A stretch of DNA of 64,000 nucleotides from Talinum fruticosum (GCA_021018815.1 JAITYX010000144.1:496001-560000); one strand, 5' to 3'. Counted from the first letter of the stretch, positions 12,181 to 24,686 are shown. Notes: a model not told the origin generated them from the sequence alone. Translations and numbers: made by a program.

Positions 12181-14373
12181 GCTTTGCAGTGATATGAAGA
12201 TCAGAGATCAGATGAATGGATGAGGAGGAAGTATACGTGTTTCACAGCAGAATTGAGGTTTGTGTTTTGTGAACAAACACTGATCAGGTGAACTGAGCTT
12301 TTAAGTTTTGTGGTTTACAAAAACATATAGATAGGGAAGGTGATGCCCTTTGTGTTTTCATCTCTACGTTTTATGAGGAAGGAACACTACCCTTTTGTGC
12401 TTGGACATGGACGAGTCCTTTGCATTGCAGAGGAACCCAACACTTGGCCTACTCCTTCCCTCTTATATCCCCATTCCTTTCATTCTCCCATCTGTTTGTG
12501 GTTTCTCTCACTCAAGAAAAAGAGAATGAAAAGACAGTATTTTATCCACTAATATGTCAACTTTATGTCTTTTTTGATCTTCTATTATTGCTACTATTCC
12601 AGCTTCTGCTAACTTATTCTCGAATAGGATTCTCTAAATATTTCTCATTTTTCCTTTTAATGAAGTTTTCTAATAGTTTTCTTTGTCCGCGATATTGAAA
12701 TAGTCTTATGCTTCAAGGGGAATAAGCGAAGAAATAAATTTGAGTGTGGTTAGACTTTTATAAATTTCAATCTCAACAAGTTTTATATTGGATAGTTGTT
12801 TACAAATCAATAATTTAAATTTTTAAAATATTTTTATAACAATTTTTACATTTCACTTAAAAATAATTTTTGTAATCTATATTAATTGTCTAACTATCTA
12901 AAATTACCTTCTTTTTTTTTTTTAATCTTATTGGATGGACCATCAAAAGAATTTAGATGGACCATGTGAAGAATCAAGAAAGTTGGCTCTCACTTTACCG
13001 TGTAGCGACTTTATGTGCATCATTGGGTGGGATTTTGGAAACGGCCCCATTAAGATTATTTCCCTCATGTATATAAGTTTGACCAATGATTTCTCTTAGA
13101 ACTTTTTTTGTATCCTCCACCCTTCTCCCTCTCTTTTTGTATCCTCCACCCTTCTCTCTCTCTCTGTCTCTCTCCTCCCCCAACGGTCCCACCAACACGT
13201 GTCTAATGTTGAGGCATTCATCATTCATCAACCATTCTTATTGGGAAAAATGTGGTAGAAGGAAATTTAAATTAAAATATAAATTGAGAGGCATGTAATA
13301 ATGAGAGTGGGATGGGCCATTTTTTAAAACGTTTTTAGTGGTCAATTCATTACCATTAAAATAAAAATGCAATGGACGTGTCCAGTGATTTCTGCATTCA
13401 AATTGCAAAGCATGATTGTAATCCCCACAATTTTAGTGTCGTTTTCAGAATCTAAAATAGACAAGCAATACCTTTTATGTGGATAAGAGTGGTGGATAAC
13501 AAATGTTGAGATTTTATCATAAACTTTTAATTGGATTTCCCTCATCTCATTAGCGTAGGCCTTATATTAATGAGGCTCCTCCAATATATTTAATGACATG
13601 TCACATATCATTGTTCACTGTTTTTTTTTTTTTTGATTCATTTGATTGAAAGAAATTACAATAAATGTGAATGAGGTAGATTTTAAATGAAACTTTTCTA
13701 TTTTATCTTAGTAATTGAATCGTACTTTTGGCGTTGATTTACATGTAGTTTTAGGTATTCAATTAAAGAAACTATAAAAAATATTTACTGTAATGCTCCT
13801 TTCATTTTATATTACTCCCTCTATTTTAAAATACTTGTTTCTATCAAAAAAAAAAATTGTTACTTTAAGCGAGGTGACCTAGAAAATTCTATTAGGAGGG
13901 TCGGGTAGTGAGTTAAAGAATATTATTTATATAAGTTATAAAATAAACTATTATCATATATCAAATATTTGTTGTAATTAATTTGTAAAGAGTACTATGA
14001 AGAAAATTTATATAATAAATAGATAGGAAATCATTTAAATTTTGCCTATCTCTCTTTAATCTTGTCAAAATCGCCAATTATCATATCGATCTCGAATGAC
14101 TTAGCAATCTTCTTCTCGATGTAAACAAGCATATAATTTTTGAAAAATTCATCTTCTATCTTGCTATGAAGTATGACTTTTATTAGTTTATGCAGTATTC
14201 TCACGTATGTTGTCTTTCACTTGTTTCTTAAAAAATAAGTCAATTGTTCTCTTTGACATACTTGGTTGAACTATATAAGAAAATATACTTCTTTAGACTA
14301 TGTTATTAAATTAGTTGACACAACCCTATTGTACTAATTATTCAATATAGTAATTAACTAATTTAATTAAGTA

Positions 14374-14374
<1 letters not shown>

Positions 14375-14409
<35 letters not shown>
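14375..14409. repeat. AAT microsatellite
   Basis: About eleven uninterrupted AAT units in AT-rich DNA. Confidence 0.9.
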
Positions 14410-14410
<1 letters not shown>

Positions 14411-14509
14411 CATAGTCATATTTTTTAATGAACTAGTTATTCAAATCCCTTTTTATAATAAATTACTCACTCAATATAATAATTAAATAATTCAATTAAA
14501 TAAATAAAC

Positions 14510-14556
<47 letters not shown>
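14510..14556. repeat. AAT microsatellite, second tract
   Basis: About fifteen AAT units. The preceding context (TTAATTAAGTAAATAA versus TTCAATTAAATAAATAA) resembles that of the tract 130 bases upstream, so the two probably come from one local duplication. Confidence 0.9.
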
Positions 14557-14559
<3 letters not shown>

Positions 14560-15686
14560 TATAAAATACAAAATTATCATTAAAAAATAACAATAATAAA
14601 TAAACAATAATAAGAATAATACATCATAGTCATAATATTATTGCTAAATGTACCTAGTGTTTCGATTGGAAGCCTTGAAAAATTATTTTCTTTTGAAAAT
14701 TGCTAATTGAGAATAAAATTTACACTATTTTAAATTAAAGGGTAGAGAAAAACAGTAATGTTAAAGTTGAGAGATAGAGCGTAAGATTAAAAAAATTAAC
14801 AATTTTATGGTTATATATATTACACAATAGCTTACAGCATATGTTTTTCCTTCCTAATTTGTTAAATATTTAAATTTTTTTAGAATAAATATCACTTAAA
14901 ATTTTTAAAATTTAATTTGATAAATATTATTATTTTTAAATTAAAATTTTTTAAGATAAATATTAATTAAAAATTTTTCTCAAAATCGTGGGGTGGACCA
15001 TGGCCCCTGCACCCCTATTTCCGCCGGTGACTTTAAGGTTATGAGGGTTACCAAGAAAATATAAAATTAATGACAAAATTTGTGCTAAAAAGTCAAGTTA
15101 CCCTAACATTTTAGTGGAAACGAAAAAAATTAATGAAAAAATGAGAGAAAAAATAATGAAGAAGGAAAAAATTTGGTAAACCACTCATTAATACGTCATT
15201 GAAATTGTAAAATGATAAATATTATGAAACGATAAATCTAAGTAAAGTGACTTTTATTTTGAAATGGAGGGACTATTTGTATGAATTAACAAAACATGCA
15301 TATTAAGGATATATTTAAAGAGATTTTTCATTCTCAGTAACACTTTTAGCTTCTTAGGAGTTAGTGAGTAAGTAGTATTGATCTAAAGCAAATTATATAT
15401 ATATTTTAAAAGTCTTTCATATTAGTCATTTGCAATAACTAGTTTTCGGAAAAGTTTTTTGTAATTAGTTATTTTGAAAAATATGTGAGAAAAAACAAAG
15501 CTAATGTGAGAAAGATAGTAGCATGAAGTTGGTGAGAATTAGCCTTTTGGACTAAAAAAACAACTTATTTACTTTTGGGCCCTTGACATATGGTGAATGA
15601 ATTTGAAATTCACAAGTAAGAGAACATTAACAAATGGAGGATAAATGACTAAAATGCCCTTTCATTATCTCTCTCTCACACACACA

Positions 15687-16332
15687 CATTAGGGATGGCA
15701 ATGGGTCTTGGACTTGATCCGGACCCACCGGACCCGACCCAAATTAGAGGGTCTGGGTTCGAAAATTTTAGACCCAATGCATCTAGGTTCAAGTGGTATT
15801 AAATGAGTTTGGATCCTGGGTCTAGAATTTATACCTGCATCCGCACTCATGGACCCGAGTAAATTTTTTTAAAATATAACTTAAACTTGTATTGTCCTAA
15901 TTGTCTCAAACAATTCAATCACTCCTCATCTCATTTGCTCATTATCAATCATCTTGCATAAGTCTCAAACACTTACTCTAACTTTTTTAAAAATTGTTCA
16001 GTTTGCGTGGTTTTTGAATATTTGTTTTACTTTGTCCATTTGTATGTTACTTAAGTATATGTGTGAAAAATAACAAATTTGTGTTGCCTATAAATGTGTA
16101 ATAATATTAAATGGGGTACAAAAATGATAAGATTATTTTGTTCTTAGCAATTTTATCTTGAAATAGTTTAGACCCATGGATCCGCAGATCCAACGAATCT
16201 AGGTCTAGTTCTCGATCCATGCTTCCTAGACCCAAGTGGATCCGGGTCGAGTTTGGGTCCAAGTCTCAAAAATTAAATAGGTGTGGGTCCACTTGGACCC
16301 GACCTGCACTAGACTCATTGTCATCCCTAATG
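15687..16332. mobile_element. Non-autonomous hAT-like MITE (646 bp)
   Basis: The terminal inverted repeats are CATTAGGGATGGCAATG at the left and, read on the other strand, CATTAGGGATGACAATG at the right, with one mismatch in 17. The flanks are CACACACA on both sides, which fits the 8-bp duplication of hAT elements. However, the target is a CA repeat, so the duplication is not unambiguous. Many GGGTCC/GGACCC and GGATCC motifs lie near the ends, as is common for subterminal transposase-binding repeats. No coding capacity. The superfamily call is from TIR style and duplication length. Confidence 0.7.
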
Positions 16333-18434
16333 CACACACATACATACACATGCACGCGCATACACATAGTTTTTTTAGAGTAAAGATGAATTTTATTAAT
16401 TGAGGACCATAGAGCATCTAATATAAAAATCAAACTTAAAAAATTCATAATTAAAATCAAAAAATAAATCTTTTGATGGAAAGAACTAATTAAAACTCTT
16501 TTGAGTTCCACTCAATTGTTGTTTTATCATACAACCTCTAACGAGGAGAACCATAAATTTTACATAGGCTTTTCTTCGAATAGATTTATTTATCATAACA
16601 GATTCTTCGAAGAATTGATACTCTTTGCAAACAAATTGATAATTAATAAACAATTTAGCCACATACAAACATAACAATATGAAAAAACTGATAAAAGTAG
16701 TCTTGAAGTGGAGGATAATAACACTCATTAAAAAGGATTCGGAGGTGCTCCCATCAATATAGAGAAATAATATTTATTTAAAAAGAAAATACTAACATGA
16801 AGTATAGAGAGAAGGGATAGAGCGACGGAGGTAGCTAGACACATGTATATAGTTATTACATTTATTATTGTGTATTTTATTTTTTGGCAAAGAGGTAAAT
16901 GATTCAACATTAAACCAAACTTTGTGGAAATACTGAAGTTTTTGGCCACGCCAAAGTTGAATACTATCTACTCAATTACAATCTATCCAACCACATTATG
17001 TATGCATGTTTCTGATCAAGCAGTTGGTTTCTCAAAGTTACTCTAATTTGCTCCAAATTCGGTCCATTGTCTTGCTATTGCCATAGAAAGTTCTGTTATT
17101 CCTCTCCTACCACACAAAATATGTAACAACAAACAAGGGGAATATATTATTATACGTATATTTTACATTATCATTATTATTTACAAAAATTTTTAACAAA
17201 CAATAACAACAATAATAATATAGAAAAAAGTAACAAGTTGGAAAAACCATATTATTATTTCACTTTAGGAATTTATTATTATTATTATTATGAAAAATAT
17301 TTGTGAGAAAATAGTGGTTGAATTTTTTCTAGTAAATAATAATAATGTGAGATACATAATAATAAATACAAAATTGTACAACAATTATAACATGGACTCG
17401 GGACTTGTAATCAGGAGCCATGTGTCAACAAATGAAAGGTGGAAGGGGAAATATGAGAAATTTTATGGGTTTTAAAAAAGAGAAACTAATTCTTTTTTGT
17501 CTTTTAGTCATCCTGGGTCGCCTAATAATTTTTAAGAGCCATAATTATATGTATATGTATCGTGTACTTGTGTGTGTGAGAGATAAAAGGGCATTTTAGT
17601 CATATGGATTTTGGATGTAACTAAATGAGAAATTAAGTTAATATTCTAGTTACATCCAATGCTTCTAATTAGTCATTATTTAATAACTAAGAGTAGGTGA
17701 CAGAGGTGAAACATCTAGGTGATCCTCCAAATTCTCATGTAGCTCAAATCGGTGTAGTTGCTACCTGAAAAAAAAAAAAAAACAAACAAGAACTAGAACA
17801 AAAATTTCTAGCACTAAACACTCAACAATGTAAAACGATCTTGACTTAAAAATATTTTCTTTAAGAAAAATATCGTTAAAGGAAACAATCCATTAAAACT
17901 CTAGTTGGCCTTGTCAATGATGTCTCCTTCTTGAAGGGAACGATGAGTGATGAACGATGTGCATGCTTTAATGAGAAATGATTTCAATGAGGTCAAAACA
18001 CCTTATAAAACAGTAGTACACAACACTTTTGGATTAGAAAAGATAGGTTGGGGGAAGATGTTAACCTGATTAGTACATTTCTTAAAATTTGTAACAACAC
18101 TTCTAAAGAACTTTTAGATAAAGAGAAATAAATCCAGACAAAGGTAGAAGAGTAGAGAGTAAAGAGTGGAGATGGGGTGCCTTTCCAAGTTCGTGAAGCG
18201 GGTATTTATAGGATTTTTTTGACCTGAAAGTTTCATTAGTGTAGTTACTCAAAAGTCTCTACTAAAGTGCAAAATTAAATCATAACCTTTATGCTGAACC
18301 TTAACCCCCTATTAAAGAGCCTTTAATTGACCTTCATTAACCTAGTCACAATCCGTGCAAGTATCATTTAACATGTGCCAATTAATAAAAATACCCAATG
18401 TAAATTAGCATAAACCATACCTTCAATGCTAGAA
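16333..18434. other. Intergenic AT-rich DNA with ATT/AAT tracts
   Basis: Contains the CA/TA-rich flank of the MITE, an ATT tract near 17270-17291 and scattered AT-rich stretches. No exon-like frame. The segment at about 17705-17820 resembles one at about 33468-33575 and may be a relic of a shared repeat family. Confidence 0.5.
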
Positions 18435-18435
18435 G

Positions 18436-18486
<51 letters not shown>
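18435..18486. repeat. AAT microsatellite
   Basis: About seventeen AAT units without interruption. Confidence 0.9.
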
Positions 18487-19020
18487 TATTCTTTTAGTTC
18501 CTACGTTGTTATTATTGTAACGATATTTATCTTCCTGCCAATAATAGCCAATACTCAGCTTGAAATAAGCTTCCTTTGGTGGGGGCGTACATAAGATTAC
18601 CAAAGTATTCTTGATATAATTCAGACCATGCATTCTCACCATGTCATTAGTACTTTTAACTTCAAGGAAGAGGAAGCGTTTTTGACAATAATTTAATCGA
18701 AGCTTGACCAGCTCAATGCTATCGATAACTAAAATACGTTTCTTATTTTATGATATTCATTTGGGACTTGAGTTGATTTTTTGGTTTTGCAGATGTTGTT
18801 TCTATTTATTTTGTTTTATAGAGTTGTTTTTGTTTGAACACTTCCAATTTCTATTAATATAATGTGTTTTATTTTCAAAAAAATTAAGGTGTCTTTTGGT
18901 TGCGACTTTATACCCGCAAATTAAATCATTATTACTATGATGAAGCCTATATAATGGTCTTGTAGCATATATACCTCCAGTAGTCTGTGCAAACAAAAAT
19001 AATTTCAATTATAGTAAGAA

Positions 19021-19024
<4 letters not shown>

Positions 19025-19076
<52 letters not shown>
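19025..19076. repeat. AT microsatellite flanking the left end of the long-TIR element
   Basis: About 26 AT dinucleotides end exactly at the first base of the left TIR. A matching AT tract abuts the right TIR. The element therefore appears to have inserted into, or carried along, an AT microsatellite. Confidence 0.9.
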
Positions 19077-19079
<3 letters not shown>

Positions 19080-19169
19080 AGGGTTCATATGAGAACCCTC
19101 CTAAAAATGAGAACTACCCTTGTTGTGAGAACTTTTAATCTCAAGCGTCCAAATTTAATCTAACGATTC
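19077..19169 (+). repeat. Left terminal inverted repeat of the long-TIR element
   Basis: Starts GGGAGGGTTCATATGAGAAC and ends near TAATCTAACGATTC. It matches the reverse complement of 24544-24636 at about 91 of 93 positions by eye. It contains a short internal palindrome, GAGGGTTC...GAACCCTC. Confidence 0.85.
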
Positions 19170-20607
19170 TGATGTAAGTAGCATTTAATGTCTTTAATTA
19201 AGGCAAAAAAAAAAAATTTCCCCATTTTTCTACCTCTAACCTCCCCGATACTTTCTTTCACCGCTTCTCTCTCTCTCTACCTTCTCCTCTCTCCTCGTCA
19301 ATTCGCCGGCCAAGACCCGCCTGACCACCCGCCGGTCACCGGAATCCCATCGCCGGCCACCACCTGCCTCTCGCTCGCTGCCTCCCAAACCCTCTCGCCG
19401 CTGCCCCATCTCCAGCCTCTACCTCTCACCGGCCACGTCGCCGCCGACCACCTCCCACAAGACCGAAACCCATCGTCGAGCATTGGAATTTGGCGTTTAA
19501 TTATGCAGGTAATATTTATGTTTTGGTAATTGGAATTTGTTCACGACTTTTAGGGTTCATCGAAGTTGGGGTTTCAATTGGATTATACGTTTATTATTGG
19601 TGAAATGGGGATCAATTTGTCAATTGGAATGTGGAAGTCGAAATCCTTTTCCGGCAAGTAGCAAGTAATTTGACCATTGAAAAATGCCTCTATATGTGCT
19701 TTGTCCGAGAACATGTAGCAAGTGATTTTCCATTCTATCTACTCGATTCATTTATGTTGTTTGTTATAAGATTAATTAGGAAAATTTGGAAGTTGATTTG
19801 AATCGAAGAGAATTAAGATTTGTCAAGAAAAATATATTTGTGGTTAAGATGTTGGCATGTCCCAAAGATACAAAGCAGCGAGTTGGGAGAGAGCAGGGAG
19901 GAGAACTCGCTGAGGAAGGGTTGTAGGTTTTCTATGTGAAAAATGACTACGATGAGGTATATGAGAATTGAACTAGTTGACGTAAGATGAGCCAAAGACT
20001 AGTTAGAAAAGATTTGAGTTTTAGTGCCTTGATTGTGTTGATGTAACTCATTTTTGTCAATGCAAGAAAGGTTCTCCCATGTTAAATTGTGATGTTCCTT
20101 ATCCATGTATATACTTTGATCTATATGCTTGGACTTGCTTGATATGGATAATTTATCTCCGACTAGTCAACTATGTAAAGGTTAACTAGAAAGATAGTTT
20201 GAAATTGGACATACATTTAAAAAGGGATGTAGCAAAATATATTTGGTTTTGTAATTAGGCTTCACTCGTTTGTGGAATTTTTGCCTCTCGCTGTGCTGCA
20301 AATTCTTGTTAGTTGCCTCATATTGCAGGACTTTTGGTTTTCTATGGGGCTTGCACATATGTGTTGGCAATTGTCTATATATTCTCTGTGGGGAATGTTC
20401 ACAACAACATCCCGAGTGCACACCACCCCTCATTGCTACACAAAACTAATTTCACATCTCGTAGATGGGATTTGTGTTAGTTACAGATTAATGTGGGTGT
20501 CAAATTCAAAGAAAATTTGAAGACTTGGGCTTTCATTGATGTTGCTAATAAAAAAAGGCTGCTAGGTCATACTACTAAAAATAGCGCCTCATTTGTGAGA
20601 TTTACAT

Positions 20608-20680
20608 AGTCCATTAGCTCAATCGGTAGAGCATTTGTGTTCTAACACAAAATATGTGAGTTCAAATCCCACATGGACTA
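20608..20680 (+). tRNA. tRNA-like gene or pseudogene, possibly Arg (UCU)
   Basis: A 73-base cloverleaf can be drawn. The acceptor AGTCCAT/ATGGACT is perfect over 7 bp, and the D arm GCTC/GAGC has loop AATCGGTA. The T arm GTGAG/CCCAC has loop TTCAAAT and one A-C mismatch. The anticodon arm pairs TTTGT with ACAAA but leaves an 8-base loop, GTTCTAAC, one base too long; if T33 is placed normally the anticodon is TCT. CCA follows directly in the DNA. The odd anticodon loop suggests a pseudogene. A near copy lies inverted 570 bases away, with the same 5' leader (GAGATTTACAT). Confidence 0.5.
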
Positions 20681-21253
20681 CCAAAAAAGGCTTCTATTTG
20701 CACTATATTTAGTGTTGCAGTTTTCATGATCTTTCGTACTTGAGGTGATTTACATGCATTCAGGATGATCCGGGATTTCCGGGATAATCGCATGTGTCGT
20801 TTCTCCGATCCATAGTTCTGTCTTCTCTGTATTGCATAGTGTTTGAGATGTTTGGTTACCTTGTTTTGAGAGGTAAAGTCCACTGTCGAGCATTGGTAAC
20901 CTGTCATTGTGTGCCTTTCACCATATTCAGGAATCGTAATATCTATTACTATACTTTACAATGTTGTTTTTCTCCATTTCAACTTTGTAAAGACTTGGCT
21001 ACAGCTTTTACCATATTCACTGAATGTATTATATGCAAAAATATTCACTGAATGTGTTATATGCAAAAAGCTAATGGCCACTTCGGAAGGGAAAGTGTGC
21101 AGGATAAAAATATACCTTCACCGAGGAATATCTCGTACCAAAGGGGATGTAAATCTTGGAGTATGGATTAGGATGTCAATTCTACAGACCTTTGTTTATG
21201 AACAGATTATGAACAGTATTGCAAGGTAGCCACTTCATTCTACTTTGACTTAT

Positions 21254-21326
21254 TAGCCCATGTGGGATTTGAACCCACATATTTTGTGTACGAACACAAA
21301 TGCTCTACCAATTGAACTAATGGACT
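21254..21326 (-). tRNA. Second tRNA-like gene, inverted copy
   Basis: Same cloverleaf as the copy at 20608, on the minus strand. The acceptor AGTCCAT/ATGGGCT pairs throughout with one G-T, and the D arm GTTC...GAGC has one G-T. The T arm GTGGG/CCCAC with loop TTCAAAT is perfect. The anticodon arm is again TTTGT/ACAAA around an 8-base loop (GTTCGTAC); normal placement reads TCG. No encoded CCA. The shared leader GAGATTTACAT shows that the two copies arose by duplication of a unit slightly larger than the tRNA. Confidence 0.5.
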
Positions 21327-22502
21327 ATGTAAATCTCATTGTTTCAATTCCAATAATCAAACACAATTTGAGACAATCCAACAATCATATCAAGTCACAC
21401 TAAGACAATACCAACAAGACACCAGCTAGAGACAATAACTAGAGGCAATTGAATCAACTCCAACAACCATCGTATCTCGGATAACCGATTTTTGTTAAAG
21501 CTAAAAGTCGCCTTCAGGTAGTAATGTAGAAGCATTAAAAACATATCAGGCTTCTATTAGCAAAATTTAAAGCATTAAAAGATTCTTCTCCTTTCATAAA
21601 GTGCTCTACCTTAGCATGATCAAATGATTTTGCACGAATAGGGAAAAGTTTAATCTAGTTAGTAATTTGCTCGGAGATGTCTCACTCAACTTTGCGTAAC
21701 AGTAGGTTGTGGTCGTTAATGCCCGAATCCAAGGTCCGACCAACAAAAGTTTCAACATTTAATTTTAGAGGAAAGCCACAAACACCTAAACCCTCCATAC
21801 CCTACCCTAGAAAGGATTCCAGTCTTGGGTAACCTCGATGCCTTGCAGGCATCTCAAATCCACGACCAACCGAGATGCCTCCCACTCACTCCCCACTTAT
21901 GTTAGGTTCACTAAAGTGACCTTCAAACTAATCACAAATTCAGAAAACATATTGGTTAGTATCATACCAATAAGACACTCGCTGATGCCGGACATGCAAC
22001 CACATCAACAATTACAGCTCATACGAGTAGTAGCTGCGATGTCCAATTTCTCATAACAGGGAAAGATAAGATATAGAACAAGCACTTGACAACAGCAAAT
22101 GGATCAATTTCAACCCCAAATTCAAGAACACACATGCATCAAACAAAAATCTAAGAACAATCTCTTGTTCAATTGTTGGGTTTATTTTGGGGAGATTCTA
22201 ATTCAATAATCTCATAAATCCAACACTCGAAATCCAAGAAATCCAAACAGAAATCCAAGAATCAACCCCAAATTGTGAGTCTAATTCTAAAACAAAAACT
22301 TCAATTGAAATTAAACAGAAATTTAATATAGACAAGATAACAAACCCTAGATTCGAGAGAGCGTTGGCGATTTGGGTTCCACGATTCCGAGTCTCTCGGT
22401 CATTTCGGGGTTTGGCGCGGTGGTTGGCGAGGTGGTGGTCGGGGAGTAGACATGGGCAGCGACCGAGGTAGTGACTCGGCGAATTGCGGTGAGAGAACGA
22501 GC

Positions 22503-24091
22503 TGAAGACTCGGACATCGCACAACACTTTCCGAGTTGTATAAAAGGAATCGGTATAACACTCTCTTACTTATAGAGTTTTGATTCCAAGGCATCCTCTA
22601 TATCTTAGAAACTTTTCCGAGTGATATGGTATCTTATCTAAGTAATATAGCTTTTACTTCGTGCATTTCTTGCTTATCCTTGAGCGACTCGTAAAACCGA
22701 TTTGCGTATCTCACTCGGTTCCGAGTCCCTCATCACTCAAATTTATCGCATGTTGAATAGACTAGTATTTCGTCTACTCTCACTCGAACCGACTTCGGTT
22801 ATAGGCTCTATTCTGTTATAGTAAGTGCCTCTAGTCCGTTTCATGCTTAGTCTATATCAAGTTATTTCTCTATGATATTCTTTGTATAACTTGATTCCTC
22901 GCTTAGACTAAGTCGGATGGAATTTTGAGTTATATGGATATTAGACTCGTAATATTCCATTCTCTTTTCGACTCGGATAATTACCAACTTAATTATCTTA
23001 ATTATTTTATTATCTCGTGTCTAATCTTGGACCAAAGTATTTTATAATTTGAGAACCAAAATTGATTTACTTTTGTAGGTTATTCAAACGAGGATACACT
23101 TTTCCGAATACAAAAGTAACCGGCTTCAAAACGTCAAATCACCAGCGAGACATGGCTTTTCATCTTCTCTCGCTCCAGCTCCGGAAGATTGTGTCGAGGC
23201 TGCTCTGTTTCCAAATCTGAAAATTGGAACGCCAAGCTTAACGGTGGTTTCCACCTTACCTTTCAAGACATCGCCAATGGTTTTGAGACTTCCAAGAGAG
23301 TTTAACCGTTGTCCAACGTTCATATCACAACGGATACTTTATGAATGACTTAGAAAGCTTCTATTAACGGTCACAAAGGACTTTCGGTCAGCAGATGAAG
23401 ATAACGGCTACCCCGCTTGGTTATCTATAAATAGAAGCCACCTCACAAGACTTGAAGATTGCCGAACATATTGTTAATACACGAACTTGAGCAAAGTCAT
23501 TGTATTTACTCTCAATCTTCTACTTACAACTCCCACTCTGTAATTCATTACTTTCGAGTTGTAAGGTCTTGTACTTAGTTACAAACATTTTCTTACTTTC
23601 TAAGTAAGGTCCCTTGACTAAGTCTGTAAAGGTTAACTCAGTTTAGTTGTCCCTAACTGTAAGGGTTATCTCGGCTAGGAAGTACTAGATCGGATAAGGG
23701 AATTTCGAGTCTAGGAAAACTTGTATAGAGTTATCTAAGGGAGCAACTCGGGTTCGATCAGTTCACGGTATTTTGTGGACTCAAAATAGTGGATTTGACT
23801 TCGTGCTTGGATTAGCACGGTCCGTGGTTTTCTGCCCCAGGAGGGTTTCCACGTAATCTCTAAGTGTTTTCGTTATGAGTTCATTCTAGACTCGAGACAG
23901 TTTCAAAGCTTCGCTTAATTTGTTTCTTTACTTGTGTTAAGCATTTCGAGTCCACACTTTTCGACTCGTTGTTGACTCGGAACCTGTCTCTGTCTCTTCT
24001 TTGACAAAAGAGTTAAAGTCTCCACGGAAAACTTCCATCACCCTATTCACCCCCTCTAGGGTGACTCATACTCTCCCCGAGCAATCCTTCA
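22503..24091 (+). mobile_element. Solo LTR, copia-like family A, with perfect 5-bp duplication
   Basis: The 1589-bp sequence begins TGAAGACTCGG and ends CAATCCTTCA, so it has TG...CA ends. It is flanked by CGAGC at 22498-22502 and 24092-24096, a perfect 5-bp target-site duplication. Two related copies lie at 34884 (+) and 41268 (-). All share a TATA box in CTATAAATAGAAGCCA, a GGTTTTC...CCCCAGGAGGGTTTCCACG block and an end block TATTCACCCCCTCTAG, which are typical of plant copia LTRs. No primer-binding site or internal region is present, so it is a solo LTR from LTR-LTR recombination. It lies inside the long-TIR element and is therefore younger. Confidence 0.85.
23426..23433 (+). promoter_or_regulatory. 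TATA box of solo LTR A
   Basis: TATAAATA in the context CTATAAATAGAAGCCA, conserved at the same relative place in the other two copies (35808-35815 on +, 41846-41853 on -). This is the likely core promoter of the LTR family. Confidence 0.6.
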
Positions 24092-24543
24092 CGAGCGCTG
24101 TAGTGGAGAGAGAGAGGGCAACGAGCAAATCGCGAGGAGGGTTGGGGAGACGTTACGGTGTTGTGGTGGCCGGCGAATTGCGGGTGGTGGCTGGCGATTA
24201 GGTTCTAGTGTTGTGGGAGGTGGCCGGCGAGGTGGCCGGTTGGCGGAGTGCAGCGAGCGAGTGAGGGGGCAGCGAGTGAGAAGGTTAGGGAGGCAGCGAG
24301 CGAGTGAGCGAGAGGCGGGTGTGGCCGGCGATTGGGTTCCGGTGCTTGAGGTGACCAGCGAGGTGGCTGGCGAAGTGGTGGCCGGCGACTTTGGAAGGTG
24401 GAGAAGGTAGAGAGATGGCGAGAGGTTTGAGGGAGGAGATGAAGCCGGAGAGCGAACGAGGCCGAGAGGAAGGAGGAATGAATTTGTTTTTTAATTTTTG
24501 CCTAAATTAAAGAGTGAAAGGTTTTAATATCTTTCTTATATCG

Positions 24544-24634
24544 GAACCGTTAGATTAAATTTGGACGCTTGAGATTAAAAGTTCTCACAACAAGGGTGGT
24601 TCTCATTTTTAGGAGGGTTCTCATATGAACCCTC

Positions 24635-24636
<2 letters not shown>
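24544..24636 (-). repeat. Right terminal inverted repeat of the long-TIR element
   Basis: Reverse complement of the left TIR with about two substitutions. It is followed directly by an AT microsatellite. Confidence 0.85.

Positions 24637-24682
<46 letters not shown>
24637..24682. repeat. AT microsatellite flanking the right end of the long-TIR element
   Basis: About 22 AT units, then a short TGTA run (24683-24700). Mirrors the tract at 19025-19076. Confidence 0.9.

Positions 24683-24686
<4 letters not shown>

Larger units (their letters stand above)
12181..15686. other. Intergenic DNA upstream of LOG, increasingly AT-rich
   Basis: The first few hundred bases hold the LOG 5' UTR and promoter on the minus strand; no clear TATA box was picked out. 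A CT-rich tract lies at about 13120-13180. Two AAT microsatellites lie at 14375 and 14510. A short GC-richer patch at about 14985-15030 stands out from the AT-rich surroundings but has no terminal repeats that I can see. No gene is supported. Confidence 0.55.
19077..24636. mobile_element. Long-TIR DNA transposon (5.56 kb) inserted in an AT microsatellite, Mutator-like candidate
   Basis: The outermost 93 bases at each end are inverted repeats with about two mismatches (19077-19169 and 24544-24636; end GGGAGGGTTCATATGAGAAC). Weaker inverted similarity continues through GC-rich, CGCCGGCCACC-type sequence for some hundred bases, giving long arms. AT microsatellites border both ends and hide any target-site duplication. 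No transposase is recognised. Inside are two inverted tRNA-like genes (20608, 21254) and a later solo-LTR insertion (22503-24091); without it the element is about 4 kb. Long TIRs and a cargo of gene-like sequence fit Mutator-like elements, but the superfamily is an inference. Confidence 0.65.

Noticed and set aside
14870..15040. GC-richer patch as the end of a DNA transposon
   Set aside because: No partner inverted repeat or duplication could be found.
18382..18642. Minus-strand frame with a long poly-Tyr run
   Set aside because: It is the translation of the AAT microsatellite.
19077..24636. Helitron or CACTA identity for the long-TIR element
   Set aside because: Helitrons lack TIRs, and the ends are not CACTA. 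Long TIRs fit Mutator-like elements better, though no transposase was found.
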